DNA from: Streptomyces sp. H27-C3
Lineage (GTDB): Bacteria > Actinomycetota > Actinomycetes > Streptomycetales > Streptomycetaceae
Assembly: GCF_030063415.1 (NCBI RefSeq)
Contig: NZ_JASITA010000022.1
Span: forward strand, 59,235 to 123,234
Direction: 5' to 3'
Length of the DNA: 64,000 nt
A program made the translations under genes and the position numbers. Position 1 is the first letter of the stretch. Each line of letters starts with the position of its first letter. The notes beneath the pieces are model-generated. The model was not told the DNA's origin. It saw only the letters and a list, made by a program, of their open reading frames with translations, and made no database searches. Of this stretch, positions 50,003-58,714 are shown piece by piece.

Positions 50003-51298
50003 TCAGGCGCGGCCCGCGGTCTTCTGGGTCTTGCGCGTGACGGAGTCGATCACGACGGTGGCCAGCAGTACGCCACCAGTGATCATGTACTGGACGGGGG
50101 TGGCGATGCCTTCGAGCGCCAGCCCGTACTGGATGGACGTGATCACCATGACGCCGAGGAGCGCGTTCCAGGTGCGACCGCGGCCACCGAACAGGCTGGT
50201 GCCGCCGATGACGGCCGCTGCGATGACGTTCATCAGCAGGTCACCGGCGCCGGCGCCCTGGTTGGCCGCGGCGATCTTGGAGGCCCAGAACAGGCCGCCG
50301 ATGGCCGCGAACATGCCGGCGATGGCGAAGACCGAGATCCGGACCATCTCGACGTTGATACCGGCACGGCGGGACGCCTCGACGCTGCCGCCGAGTGCGA
50401 AGACCTTGCGGCCGTACGTGGTGCGGCGGAGCACGAAGTCCGTGAGCACCAGCACGGCCAGGAAGAGCACGACGGCCAGCGGCGTGCCCTTGTACTGGTT
50501 GAACATGATCGCGGCGGCGAAGGCCACGATCGCGAGCAGGACCGTGCGCAGCACGATCTCGCTGAGCGGGCGGGACGGGATGCCGGCCGCGTCGCGGCGG
50601 CGGCTGTCGGTGTACGACGAGAAGAAGAACGCCGCCACCGCGAGGAGCGCGAGGCCGTAGCCGGCCGCGACATCGGTGAAGTAGTACGTGGTCAGCTGGC
50701 CGATCAGGCCGTCGCCGTCCAGGTTGATCGTGCCGTTCTCGCCGAGGATCTGGAGCATGAAGCCCTGCCAGAACAGCAGGCCTGCCAGGGTGACGGCGAA
50801 CGCGGGGGCGCCGATCTTGGCGAAGAAGAAGCCGTGGATCGCGCCGATGAGCGCACCGCCGGCGATGGCTGCGAGCAGCGCGAGCCACTCGTTGACGCCG
50901 TTGGTGACGCTGAGCACGGCGACGATCGCGCCGGACACACCGCTGACCGCGCCGACTGAGAGGTCGATCTCGCCGAGCAGCAGCACGAAGATGACGCCGA
51001 CCGCCATCATGCCGGTGGCGACCATGGTCACGGAGATGTTGTTGATGTTCTGCGCGGTCAGGAAGTTGGAGTTCAGTCCCTGGAAGATCGCGCAGATGAT
51101 GATCAGGCCGACGACCACAGGGATCGAGCCGAGGTCACCCGCGCGCATCTTGCGCTTGAACTCCGACAGATAACCGGCGAAGCCCTGCTCGCGGACGAGG
51201 AGTCGCGGGTCGATGGCGGTGACCGCGTCGGCCGCGGGGGCCGGTGCGTCGACGGCGCCCGGTGCGTCCTCGGGGCCCGAGGTCTTCTTGATGCTCAC
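50003..51298 (-). CDS. xylH: Xylose-type sugar ABC transporter permease
   Basis: 431 residues with about ten membrane helices; the N-terminal 50 residues are a hydrophilic Ala/Pro-rich extension. VIFVLLLGEIDLSVGAVSG and NVIAAAVIGGTSLFGGRGR are the conserved loops of the BPD_transp_2 (XylH/RbsC) permeases that import pentoses with XylF/XylG. Starts with GTG overlapping the xylG stop by 4 nt (GTGA). Probably the only permease, acting as a dimer. The family name xyl comes from the similarity and from the position, which I recall as SCO6011; the substrate could include other sugars. Confidence 0.88.
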   Translation of the reverse strand: MSIKKTSGPEDAPGAVDAPAPAADAVTAIDPRLLVREQGFAGYLSEFKRKMRAGDLGSIPVVVGLIIICAIFQGLNSNFLTAQNINNISVTMVATGMMAVGVIFVLLLGEIDLSVGAVSGVSGAIVAVLSVTNGVNEWLALLAAIAGGALIGAIHGFFFAKIGAPAFAVTLAGLLFWQGFMLQILGENGTINLDGDGLIGQLTTYYFTDVAAGYGLALLAVAAFFFSSYTDSRRRDAAGIPSRPLSEIVLRTVLLAIVAFAAAIMFNQYKGTPLAVVLFLAVLVLTDFVLRRTTYGRKVFALGGSVEASRRAGINVEMVRISVFAIAGMFAAIGGLFWASKIAAANQGAGAGDLLMNVIAAAVIGGTSLFGGRGRTWNALLGVMVITSIQYGLALEGIATPVQYMITGGVLLATVVIDSVTRKTQKTAGRA

Positions 51299-52074
51299 TT
51301 CTGGGCCTCCCCATTGCGCGCCGCACGACGGGTCACGGCGTTCTCCGTGGCACCTGTGATGGCGGAGATGATCTCTTCCTGCGAGGTGGTCTTCACATCG
51401 AAGACACCGTTGTTCCGGCCCAGCCGGAGCACGGCCACCTTGTCCGCGACGGCCTTCACATCGGCCATGTTGTGGCTGATGAGGATGACCGCGTGGTTGC
51501 GCTCGCGCAGCCGCTCGACCAGGTCGAGGACCTGGGCGGTCTGCTCGACGCCGAGGGCGGCGGTGGGTTCGTCGAGAATGACGAGCTTGGGCTCACCGAG
51601 CATCGAGCGCGCGATGGCCACCGTCTGGCGCTGGCCACCGGAGAGCGAGGCAATCGGGATGCGCACGCTGGGGATACGGATCGAGAGCGTGGTCAGCAGC
51701 TCACGGGCGCGGCGCTCCATCTCTACCTCGTTGAGGATGCCGCGCTTGCGCAGCTCCCGGCCGAGGTAGAGGTTGCCGACGACGTCGAGGTTGTCGCAGA
51801 GCGAGAGGTCCTGGTAGACGGTCGCGATGCCAAGACCCTGGGCGTCGTGCGGCCTGTTGATCGCCACGGACTTGCCCTCCCACTCGATGACTCCGTCATC
51901 GATGGGGTGCACACCGGCAATGGTCTTGACCAGTGTGGATTTTCCGGCGCCGTTGTCGCCGACGAGGGCGACCACCTCGCCGGCGTGGACCTCAAGCTCT
52001 ACGTCGGTGAGCGCCTGGACGGCACCGAACCGCTTGGAGACCCCTCGCAACGCCATTACGGGCGTAGCGGACAC
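51295..52074 (-). CDS. xylG: Xylose-type sugar ABC transporter ATP-binding protein
   Basis: About 259 residues, a single ATPase module, about half the length of RbsA/XylG double-domain forms. LVGDNGAGKSTLVKTIAG is Walker A, ASLSGGQRQTVAIARSML the signature, and LVILDEPTAALGVEQT Walker B; LISHNMADV has the H-loop. It energises sugar import with XylF and XylH. GTG at 52074 has AAGGAG nine bases upstream; an ATG at 52083 overlaps this site. Preceded by a 201-bp hairpin-rich gap after xylF, and coupled to xylH downstream. Confidence 0.9.
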   Translation of the reverse strand: MSATPVMALRGVSKRFGAVQALTDVELEVHAGEVVALVGDNGAGKSTLVKTIAGVHPIDDGVIEWEGKSVAINRPHDAQGLGIATVYQDLSLCDNLDVVGNLYLGRELRKRGILNEVEMERRARELLTTLSIRIPSVRIPIASLSGGQRQTVAIARSMLGEPKLVILDEPTAALGVEQTAQVLDLVERLRERNHAVILISHNMADVKAVADKVAVLRLGRNNGVFDVKTTSQEEIISAITGATENAVTRRAARNGEAQK

Positions 52075-52168
52075 TTGAACCATCTCCTTCGCCGCCTGAC
52101 CGGCGGGGATGCCGCGCCGGGGTGGGGCGCGGAGGCTGAGCAGAAACGAGCAGAACGGACTGGGTGTT

Positions 52169-52264
52169 CTGTCCGGCGCCCCGCCAGTGCGGCGGGGCAT
52201 GTGAAGGCGGGGCACCGGACAGGCTTCAGCGGTGCGCGACTCCCCTGCGGGGCAGGGGAGTCGC
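52169..52264 (-). promoter_or_regulatory. Hairpin cluster between xylF and xylG
   Basis: GCCCCGCC (52178-52185) can pair with GGCGGGGC at 52191-52198 or at 52206-52213, giving two mutually exclusive stems; the second extends to 17 positions with one mismatch (52169-52185 with 52206-52222). Nearer to xylF a separate 13-bp stem with a 3-nt loop (52236-52248 with 52252-52264) has the look of an attenuator or mRNA stabiliser that would keep xylF mRNA more abundant than xylGH. Confidence 0.55.
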
Positions 52265-52275
52265 GACCGGGCGGC

Positions 52276-53385
52276 CTACTTCAGGCCGAGCTTGTCGCAC
52301 GCGGCCTTGTACTTCGGCGTGCAGATCTCGCTGAGCGTGTAGATGCCGTCCTTGAGGACGGTGTCCTGGATGTTGTCCTTGGTCAGCGAGACGACCGGGA
52401 TGATCTTGCTCGGGACGGCCTTGGCGGACGCGCTGTCCACCTTGTCCGAGGCGAAGGAGTCGAGCTTCTCGCCCTTGGCCAGCTTGACGGCCATCTCGGC
52501 GGCCGCGGTGGCCTCCACCGGGTACGGCTTGTAGACGCTCATGAACTGCTCACCGGCGATGATGCGCTGCACGGCGGCGAGTTCGGCGTCCTGACCGGTG
52601 ACCGGCGGGAGCTTGGTGATGCCTGCGGCCTTGAGGGCGGTGATGATGCCGCCCGCCATGCCGTCGTTGGCGGAGTAGACGCCGTCGATCTTGTCCTTGC
52701 CCAGGGCGGAGATCGCACCGTCCATGTTGGCGTTGGCGTTGACCGGCTTCCACTCCTTGGTGTCGTAGCTCTTGCCGATCTTGACCTTGCCGTCGAGCTC
52801 CGACAGCGCGCCCTTCTTGTAGAAGGCGGCGTTCGGGTCGGTGATGGCGCCGTTCATCATGACGATCTGGGCGTCCTTCTTGCCGCCCAGCGCCTCCAGC
52901 AGCGCCTTGCCCTGCACGCGGCCGACCTCTTCGTTGTCGAAGGAGGTGTACGCGTCGATCGGGCCCTCGGCGAGGCGGTCGAAGGCGACGACGGGGATGT
53001 TCGCGTCCTTGGCCTTCTGGACCGAGTTCTGAATGGCCTTGGCGTCCACCGCGTCCACGATGAGCGCGTCGACCTTGTTGGTGATCATGGTGTCGACCTG
53101 CTGGTTCTGGGTCGACGCGTCCTGCTTGGCGTTGGCGTAGACGACCTCGCCCTTCCCGCCGGTCAGCTCCTTGACCTTCTTCTCGATCTGCGGCTTGTCG
53201 AACTTCTCGTACCGCGCCGTCTCGTTCTCCGGCAGGAGCAGGCCGATCTTGAGATCGTCGCCCTTCTTGGCGCCGGACTCCTTGGCCTTGTCGCCTGATT
53301 CCTTGGCGCTGCCGCAAGCGGCGAGGGAAACGGCCATTGCGGTGGCGGCCACGGCCACGGCGGCACGACGCATCTGCGTGTTCAC
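52276..53385 (-). CDS. xylF: Xylose-type sugar-binding lipoprotein
   Basis: 369 residues. A lipoprotein signal with lipobox SLAAC is followed by a periplasmic-binding-protein type 1 fold: LKIGLLLPENETARYEKFD, VDALIVDAVDAKAIQNSVQ, IPVVAFDRLAEGPIDAYTSF and DGVYSANDGMAGGIITAL, a XylF/RbsB-type pattern. It should bind xylose or a related sugar outside the membrane and hand it to XylH. GTG at 53385 has a strong GGGAGG eight bases upstream. First gene of xylFGH and downstream of the ROK gene. Confidence 0.9.
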   Translation of the reverse strand: MNTQMRRAAVAVAATAMAVSLAACGSAKESGDKAKESGAKKGDDLKIGLLLPENETARYEKFDKPQIEKKVKELTGGKGEVVYANAKQDASTQNQQVDTMITNKVDALIVDAVDAKAIQNSVQKAKDANIPVVAFDRLAEGPIDAYTSFDNEEVGRVQGKALLEALGGKKDAQIVMMNGAITDPNAAFYKKGALSELDGKVKIGKSYDTKEWKPVNANANMDGAISALGKDKIDGVYSANDGMAGGIITALKAAGITKLPPVTGQDAELAAVQRIIAGEQFMSVYKPYPVEATAAAEMAVKLAKGEKLDSFASDKVDSASAKAVPSKIIPVVSLTKDNIQDTVLKDGIYTLSEICTPKYKAACDKLGLK

Positions 53386-53506
53386 TTGAGAAACCTCCCT
53401 GACGAGGCCGCGACGTTGCGGCCGAGGTGGCTGGAAGTCAACTCGGCCCCGCTGCCAGCGTCAAGGAGTAAATCCTTAACGAGATGACAACGGTGCCATT
53501 CGTTAT
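53386..53506 (-). promoter_or_regulatory. Control region of xylFGH
   Basis: 121 bp between rok and xylF with two dyads: AAGGA-5-TCCTT (53463-53467, 53473-53477) and TAACGA-17-TCGTTA (53477-53482, 53500-53505). Either could be a site for the upstream ROK protein. On the complement TTGTCA at about 53485-53490 could be a -35, but no good -10 partner was found. Confidence 0.45.
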
Positions 53507-54706
53507 CTAAGTGAAGGCAGGTGTACTAGCGGGCAACGTACTGTCCAGAAGGGTCGAATCGCCCATTTCATTGAGTGCCAGAGCCAGCGCGCCGAGCACT
53601 TCCGCCCGGCCGCCGAGCGCTCCGGGCAACACGGAAAGCTGCCGCGCCGCACTCGGAATGGCGTAACGGGAGACCGAATCGCGGATCGGCCCCAGCACCA
53701 GCTCCCCAGCCTCGGCGAGGTCGCCGCCGAGGACGACCCTGCTGGGGTTGAGCAGATTGCAGAGGGTCGCGACACCGCTGCCGATGTGGCGGCCCACGTC
53801 CACGATGACGCGGCGGCAGCCGGGATCGCCCTCGCGGGCCAGCTGTACCACCTTCTCCATGGTCAGACCGGGCTCGTGACTGGACTGGAGCAGGGGCAGG
53901 ACGTACCGGGCGGCCGTGAAGGTCTCCAGGCAGCCGCGGTTGCCGCAGCGGCAAACGGGGCCCGATTCGTCGAGCGTGATGTGCCCGATCTCGCCGGCCG
54001 TTCCGCCGGGGCCGCGGTAGATCTGGCCGCTTATGACCAGGCCCGCGCCGACGCCGCTGGCGACCTTGATGTACGCCAGGTCCTTGACCCCGCGCCCGCT
54101 CCCCCAGACCAGCTCGCCCAGCGCGCCGAGGTTGGCGTCGTTGTCGACGTACACGGGCACGCCCAGGCGCCCGGCGAGTTCCTGACTGGGGTTGATGCCC
54201 TTCCAGCCCGGCAGAATCGCGGTCGAGCCGAGTGTGCCCGACTCGACGTCGATGGGTCCCGGCACGCCGAGCCCGACGCCGATGACCTTGTCCTGGCTGA
54301 TGCCACTGGCCGCGATCAGCCGCTTGACCAGGTGTTCGGCCCGGTCGAAGCCCTCGGCGGACGAGGCGTCGACGTCCAGCGGCTCGGCCTCTTCGGCGAG
54401 CACCTGATGGGCCAGGTTGCCGACGGCGACGCGAAGGTGCGTATGACCGAAATCGACGCCGATGACGATGCCGGCGTCACCGCTCAGCGAGACGCTGCGG
54501 GCCCGGCGGCCGCCCGCGGAGGTCGAGATGACCTCGACGGTCCCGCCGTCCTTCAACTCACGAACGATATTGGAGACCGTGGCTGCGGAGAGCCCTGTGG
54601 TCCTGGCGATCTCTGCCTGAGTGAGGGAACCCGCCATGCGAACGGCGCGTACGACCCGTTCGAGGTTGGCCCGGTGCAAAGACGTCTGCGACCCCGGAGT
54701 CTCCAT
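53507..54706 (-). CDS. rok7B7: ROK family transcriptional regulator (Rok7B7-like)
   Basis: About 399 residues. The N-terminal winged helix contains SLTQAEIARTTGLSAATVSN and the ROK domain carries VIGVDFGHTHLRVAVGN (ATP-like site), GVGLGVPGPIDVESG, TAGEIGHITLD, and CRCGNRGCLETFTA with the zinc-binding HxCxCGxxGCxE signature. From memory, the S. coelicolor protein at this position (SCO6008, Rok7B7) controls the xylFGH operon, carbon catabolite behaviour and antibiotic production; the same place between ngcEFG and xylF here supports that name. ATG at 54706 has GGAG about 11 bases before; a GTG lies 12 bp upstream. Ligand unknown, probably a xylose-related sugar. Confidence 0.85.
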   Translation of the reverse strand: METPGSQTSLHRANLERVVRAVRMAGSLTQAEIARTTGLSAATVSNIVRELKDGGTVEVISTSAGGRRARSVSLSGDAGIVIGVDFGHTHLRVAVGNLAHQVLAEEAEPLDVDASSAEGFDRAEHLVKRLIAASGISQDKVIGVGLGVPGPIDVESGTLGSTAILPGWKGINPSQELAGRLGVPVYVDNDANLGALGELVWGSGRGVKDLAYIKVASGVGAGLVISGQIYRGPGGTAGEIGHITLDESGPVCRCGNRGCLETFTAARYVLPLLQSSHEPGLTMEKVVQLAREGDPGCRRVIVDVGRHIGSGVATLCNLLNPSRVVLGGDLAEAGELVLGPIRDSVSRYAIPSAARQLSVLPGALGGRAEVLGALALALNEMGDSTLLDSTLPASTPAFT

Positions 54707-54799
54707 TGACTCATCCACTCCTGCCCTAGGCGGACGGCCCGAGGGCCGTCCCGGGCGGGGCCGCATCGATGAGGACCCCACCCTTCCTCCAACATATGA

Positions 54800-54805
54800 A
54801 CTCTA
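54800..54805 (-). promoter_or_regulatory. -10 element (TAGAGT) of the ROK regulator gene
   Basis: On the complement TAGAGT at 54800-54805 lies about 95 bp before the ATG at 54706, in the gap between ngcG and rok. The only -35-like TTGACG upstream is too far (24 bp), so this is a guess. Confidence 0.3.
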
Positions 54806-54869
54806 AGCTGAGCCTTTCGGGTTGTCTCCCGTCAAGACCTTGAGCATTGCAAGACAGCTGCAGGACACA

Positions 54870-54908
54870 CCGAACCGCCCGCCGGCATGCTGCCGGCGGG
54901 CGGTTCGG
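54870..54908 (-). terminator. Terminator of ngcEFG
   Basis: An 18-bp perfect stem (54870-54887 with 54891-54908) with a TGC loop, 30 bp after the ngcG stop. Confidence 0.8.
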
Positions 54909-54937
54909 ACGAGGCGGACGTGCCCCCGGAGGGCGCA

Positions 54938-55861
54938 CTACTTGATGGCTCCCGCGGTCAGGCCGGCGACGACCTGGCGCTGGAAGATGATGTACGCCGC
55001 CAGGACCGGCAACATCGCCATCACCAGGCCGGCGAAGAGGCCCGACCAGTCGCCCTTGTAACCCTGGCTGGTCGCGAGCTCGACCAGGCCCTGTGAAAGC
55101 ACCCGGTTGTCCGGGTCGTTGTTGAGCACCGTCGGCAGCATGTACTGGTTCCACTGCCCCAGGAAGTTGAAGATGCCGACGCTGATCAGGCCGGGCTTGG
55201 CCATCGGCACCATCACCTGGAAGAACGTCCTGGTGTGCGACGCCCCGTCGATCATCGCCGCTTCCGCCACCGAACTGGGCAGCGTACGGAAGAACGAGGT
55301 GAGGAAGAAGACGGTGAAGGGCAGCGAGTACGCGATGTAGACCAGGATCAGTCCGGGGATGGTCTCAAGAAGACCCATGTTCTTCAGTACGTAGAACAGC
55401 GGGACCAGCGCCAGCATGATCGGGAAGCTCATTCCTCCGACGAAGAGGAAGTAGATGAAGCGGTTCCCGGGGAATTCGAAGCGCGCGAGGACGTACGCCG
55501 CCATGGAGCCCAGCAGCAGCGTGCCGATGAGCGAACCGCCCACCACGATGATCGTGTTGAGGAAGTACTCGCTCATGTGCGCCTCGGACCAGGCCCGCGA
55601 CCAGTTCTCGAAGTGCAACTTGTCCGGCAGCGACCAGGGCGACCCGAAGATCGACGCGTCGTCCTTGAAGGACGTCATCACAGCCCAGAGCAGCGGCATG
55701 ACGACCATGAAGGCCCAGAGGATCAGGATGCCGTGCGAGAAGACGTTGAGCGTGCTGCCGCTCACGTCCTTCTTAGGCTTGGCGGGTCCCTGTCCGGTGG
55801 TCTTCGACAGGGACGGGGCGTCTTCGGGCGCGCCTGTGGGCGGGGTGTCAGTGGTCTTCAT
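54938..55861 (-). CDS. ngcG: N-acetylglucosamine/chitobiose ABC transporter permease NgcG
   Basis: 307 residues, six membrane helices after a hydrophilic N-terminal 35 residues. SFFRTLPSSVAEAAMIDGASHTRTFFQV is the EAA loop (EAA...G) that docks the ATPase. MalG-type permease of the carbohydrate uptake-1 family; like many Streptomyces members it has no ATPase gene next to it and would use the shared MsiK. The start overlaps the ngcF stop by one base, so the two are coupled. Position next to rok7B7 and xylF supports the ngc name. Confidence 0.88.
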   Translation of the reverse strand: MKTTDTPPTGAPEDAPSLSKTTGQGPAKPKKDVSGSTLNVFSHGILILWAFMVVMPLLWAVMTSFKDDASIFGSPWSLPDKLHFENWSRAWSEAHMSEYFLNTIIVVGGSLIGTLLLGSMAAYVLARFEFPGNRFIYFLFVGGMSFPIMLALVPLFYVLKNMGLLETIPGLILVYIAYSLPFTVFFLTSFFRTLPSSVAEAAMIDGASHTRTFFQVMVPMAKPGLISVGIFNFLGQWNQYMLPTVLNNDPDNRVLSQGLVELATSQGYKGDWSGLFAGLVMAMLPVLAAYIIFQRQVVAGLTAGAIK

Positions 55862-56784
55862 CAGAACTCCAGCCGCTCACGCCGGCCCACCCGCATCACC
55901 AGGGCCGCGAGGGCCAGAGTGATGACGAGCAGCGCCACACCGATCGTTGTCGCATAACCTGCCTGGCCGTCCCTGAACGCCGTTTGGTAGACGTACAGCA
56001 CCAGAACGGTCGTCGAGTAGTCGGGGCCGCCGGGGCCCACGGTCATGATCTGGACGACCGCGAAGGACTCCGCGCCCAGCGCGAGGATTCCCATGTAGAC
56101 CCAGCCCGACTGCACGGTGTCCCAGAGCAGCGGGATGGTGATCCTGAAGAACGTGGTGAACCGGCTCGCGCCGTCGAGCAGCGCCGCCTCGTAGAAGTCC
56201 TTGGGAATGGACGCCATGCCGGCGGAGAAGAGCACCACGAAGAAGCCCACGGTGCTCCAGACGAGCACCGCCATGACCGACCAGAGGGCGATGTTCGGGT
56301 CGCCGAGCCAGTCCGGCTGAAGGCTGTCGAGCCCGACGGCCCTCAATGCCCCGTTGATCGCGCCGTCCTTCGGGTTGTACGCGAAGGCGAACAGCACCGA
56401 GACGATCGCGATCGAGAGCACCTGCGGGAAGAAGTAAGCGATCTTGTAGAAGGACGAGCCGCGGACTCCCCCGATGGCGGCGCCCTTACGGCGCCGCCCG
56501 CCCACATTGAGCATGAAGGCGAAGAAGAGTGCGAGGCCGAGCGTCACCAGCGGCAGCAACAGCGCGAACAGCAGGCTGTTCCACAGCGAATCCCAGAAGA
56601 TGTCGTCCTGCAACATCTTGCTGTAATTGTCGAAGCCGACCATCTTGAAGTCCGGGCTCAGGCCGGTCCAGTCCGTGAACGAGTAGTAGATGGACTGGAT
56701 GAACGGCCAAATGACGAAGATTGCATACAACGCCAGTGGGGCTGCCAAGAACCCCACAATGAACCGGTACTTGCCGTGTTGCAT
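55861..56784 (-). CDS. ngcF: N-acetylglucosamine/chitobiose ABC transporter permease NgcF
   Basis: 307 residues, six membrane helices. IPKDFYEAALLDGASRFTTFFRITIPLL is the EAA loop typical of MalF-type permeases. Together with NgcG it forms the channel for GlcNAc, chitobiose or longer chito-oligosaccharides delivered by NgcE. It lies 49 bp after ngcE and overlaps ngcG by one base. ATG at 56784. The length, about 300, is short for MalF but usual for Streptomyces sugar permeases. Confidence 0.9.
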   Translation of the reverse strand: MQHGKYRFIVGFLAAPLALYAIFVIWPFIQSIYYSFTDWTGLSPDFKMVGFDNYSKMLQDDIFWDSLWNSLLFALLLPLVTLGLALFFAFMLNVGGRRRKGAAIGGVRGSSFYKIAYFFPQVLSIAIVSVLFAFAYNPKDGAINGALRAVGLDSLQPDWLGDPNIALWSVMAVLVWSTVGFFVVLFSAGMASIPKDFYEAALLDGASRFTTFFRITIPLLWDTVQSGWVYMGILALGAESFAVVQIMTVGPGGPDYSTTVLVLYVYQTAFRDGQAGYATTIGVALLVITLALAALVMRVGRRERLEF

Positions 56785-56833
56785 GGTTACCGACCCCGAT
56801 CTTCCGGCGTGTGCCGCCGCTGGTGACGCTTAC

Positions 56834-58279
56834 TCACTGGTGCTTGTAGTGCTTGATGGACTGATCCTTGGCCGTCGCGTCGGCGAAGGCCTGGATCTTC
56901 TTGATGGTCTCGGCCGGGGTCGCTCGGCCGGCCATCATCTCGCCGAGACCGGCGACACCGATCTGCTCCTTCTGGAGCTTCACGTACCAGTCCTGCAGGC
57001 GGGGGTTCACCACGTTCTCCCCGGCCTTCTCCAGCGCCGCGGTGGCGGATGTGAGGCCCGGGGTCAGCTCGATGCCGTCCGTGCCGCCGTTGAGGGCCGT
57101 CAGCGACTTCGCGCTGGTGGTGAAGTTCTTCGACGAAGCCTCGCTGAGCATGATGCGCAGTTGCTCCATGCCGCCGTCGGGGTTCTTCGCCGACTTCGGA
57201 ACGATGAACGGCTCACCGCCGGACGCCCAGATGGTGCCGAAGGGCAGCTTGTCCGAGCTGTCGAGACCGGTCGGCGCGCCCACGGACAGCTTGAAGTCGG
57301 CCGGCATCGTCTTGGCGGCCTCGTTCTCCACCCAGGAACCGTTCGGGATGAAGAGCGCCTCCCCCTTGGTCCAGGCGGTCTGCGACTGGATGTGGTCGAT
57401 GCCCGGGGTGCCCTTGAGGATGTAGCCCTTCTTGAAGAGCTCGTAGTACGCCTCGAACGCGGCCTTGACGGCCGGGTCGCCCCAGGCGTTCGGCTCCAGG
57501 TTGTCGATCTTGTCAAGGACCTCGCGGCCACCGATCTTCGCGATCATCGGGTACAGCGAGAACGGCAGGTAGTACGGGTGCTTGCCCGCGTACGTCCAGC
57601 CGGCGATGCCCTTCTTCTTCGCCTTCGCGCAGACCGCGAGCATGTCGTCCCAGTTCTCCGGGTACGTCACGTCCAGCTTCTCCAGCGCGGTCTGGGAGTA
57701 CCAGACGCCGTAGACCGTGTACGCGTAGTACATGATCCAGACCGGGTCGCCGTCGAACTGGCCCATCTCGACGATGCCGGGACGCAGCGTGTCCCGGACC
57801 TTCTTGCTCGGGTCGTCGACGGACGGCGAGTCGAGAAGCGGGGTCAGGTCGGTCAGCTGCTTCTTGCCGACCAGGACGCCCATGTCCATCTGCTCGGCGC
57901 CCGAGTTGTCGATCAGGTCGGGCGGGGTGCCACCGTTGAAGCGCGGCTGCAGCTGCGAGCGGATCTTCTGCGTCGTGGCGAACTTGACCTTCGCCTTGGG
58001 GAAGTTCTTCTCGTAGATCTTCTTGGCGTCCTCGGCGTACTTCGTGCCGAACCCACCGTCGAAGATCACGATCTCGAGAGCCGCGCTCTCATTGACGCCA
58101 AGGGGGTTCTTGGCGGTCTTCTTGCCCTTGTCGACCTTGTCGCCGCTGCCGCTGTCGCCGCTCGCGCAGGCGGACAGGAAGCTCATCGTCGGAACAGCGA
58201 TCAGGCCGAGAGCGGCCGACCGCTTGATCAGGTCACGACGGCCAAGGCCCTCATTGTTCTGGGCGGAGGTGGATCCCAT
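56834..58279 (-). CDS. ngcE: N-acetylglucosamine/chitobiose-binding lipoprotein NgcE
   Basis: About 481 residues. The N-terminus has twin arginine GRRDLIKRSAALG and a lipobox SFLSAC, so it is a Tat-exported lipoprotein. The mature part is a class-I ABC sugar-binding protein with IVIFDGGFGTKYAEDAKKIYE, WYSQTALEKLDVTYPENWDDM and GKHPYYLPFSLYPMI. The sequence fits NgcE as I remember it. It binds GlcNAc/chitobiose outside the membrane. ATG at 58279 has GAGGAC upstream. A candidate DasR box about 215 bp upstream overlaps a possible promoter. Confidence 0.92.
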   Translation of the reverse strand: MGSTSAQNNEGLGRRDLIKRSAALGLIAVPTMSFLSACASGDSGSGDKVDKGKKTAKNPLGVNESAALEIVIFDGGFGTKYAEDAKKIYEKNFPKAKVKFATTQKIRSQLQPRFNGGTPPDLIDNSGAEQMDMGVLVGKKQLTDLTPLLDSPSVDDPSKKVRDTLRPGIVEMGQFDGDPVWIMYYAYTVYGVWYSQTALEKLDVTYPENWDDMLAVCAKAKKKGIAGWTYAGKHPYYLPFSLYPMIAKIGGREVLDKIDNLEPNAWGDPAVKAAFEAYYELFKKGYILKGTPGIDHIQSQTAWTKGEALFIPNGSWVENEAAKTMPADFKLSVGAPTGLDSSDKLPFGTIWASGGEPFIVPKSAKNPDGGMEQLRIMLSEASSKNFTTSAKSLTALNGGTDGIELTPGLTSATAALEKAGENVVNPRLQDWYVKLQKEQIGVAGLGEMMAGRATPAETIKKIQAFADATAKDQSIKHYKHQ

Positions 58280-58334
58280 GCTCAAGTCCTCGCCTTCTAC
58301 AGGACTCAGGCGGTGTACCGGTCGCCCGTCCATA

Positions 58335-58349
58335 TTCGCCTCAGGCGAA
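58335..58349. promoter_or_regulatory. Inverted repeat in the ngcE leader
   Basis: TTCGCC-TCA-GGCGAA is a perfect 6-3-6 dyad, 56 bp before the ngcE ATG and downstream of the presumed promoter. It may be an operator or an mRNA hairpin. Confidence 0.35.
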
Positions 58350-58494
58350 GGGGCCCCGCCACCGCGGTCAAATGACGCTGGGTCGTACTGGGTTACAGAA
58401 GATACGGGCACGGTGTGCGGCAGCCGACAACAAGGCTTCCCCCACCGTTCCCCGTCCCCCTGGTCCGCGGCCACAAAATGTGGTGTAGACGCCG

Positions 58495-58510
58495 ACAGGT
58501 ATAGTCCACT
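58495..58510. promoter_or_regulatory. Candidate DasR box (dre) upstream of ngcE
   Basis: ACAGGTATAGTCCACT matches the dre consensus ACTGGTCTAGACCACT at 13 of 16 positions. On the complement the site covers TATACC, which has a TTGCTC 18 nt upstream, so DasR would sit on the promoter. Start codon of ngcE is about 216 bp downstream. Confidence 0.45.
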
Positions 58511-58664
58511 TCCCGCCAACTGAGCAAGATCGAAAGCAAGTTTGGGCAGCAGTCTTTCCCGAGTTGAGACCTCGCGGATATCTGGGGAACGCGCACGTAG
58601 CCGTCGACATCGCTCCGCGCAACCCGGCGCGCCCTCTTTGCCTCACCCGGCACGTACAACACCC

Positions 58665-58670
58665 TTGACA
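58665..58670 (+). promoter_or_regulatory. -35 element (TTGACA) of the GH92 gene
   Basis: TTGACA at 58665-58670 is a perfect -35 hexamer; the -10 is probably within CCTACTAG (58689-58696), 18-20 nt away. It lies upstream of the palindromic operator. Confidence 0.45.
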
Positions 58671-58714
58671 CTGTCGACCACTTGGCTCCCTACTAGGTGC
58701 TGCGCACCACCTAT

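Noticed and set aside
53484..53495. GACAACGGTGCC before xylF as a second copy of the GH92 operator
   Set aside because: Only the left half GACAAC is kept; the right half lacks symmetry.
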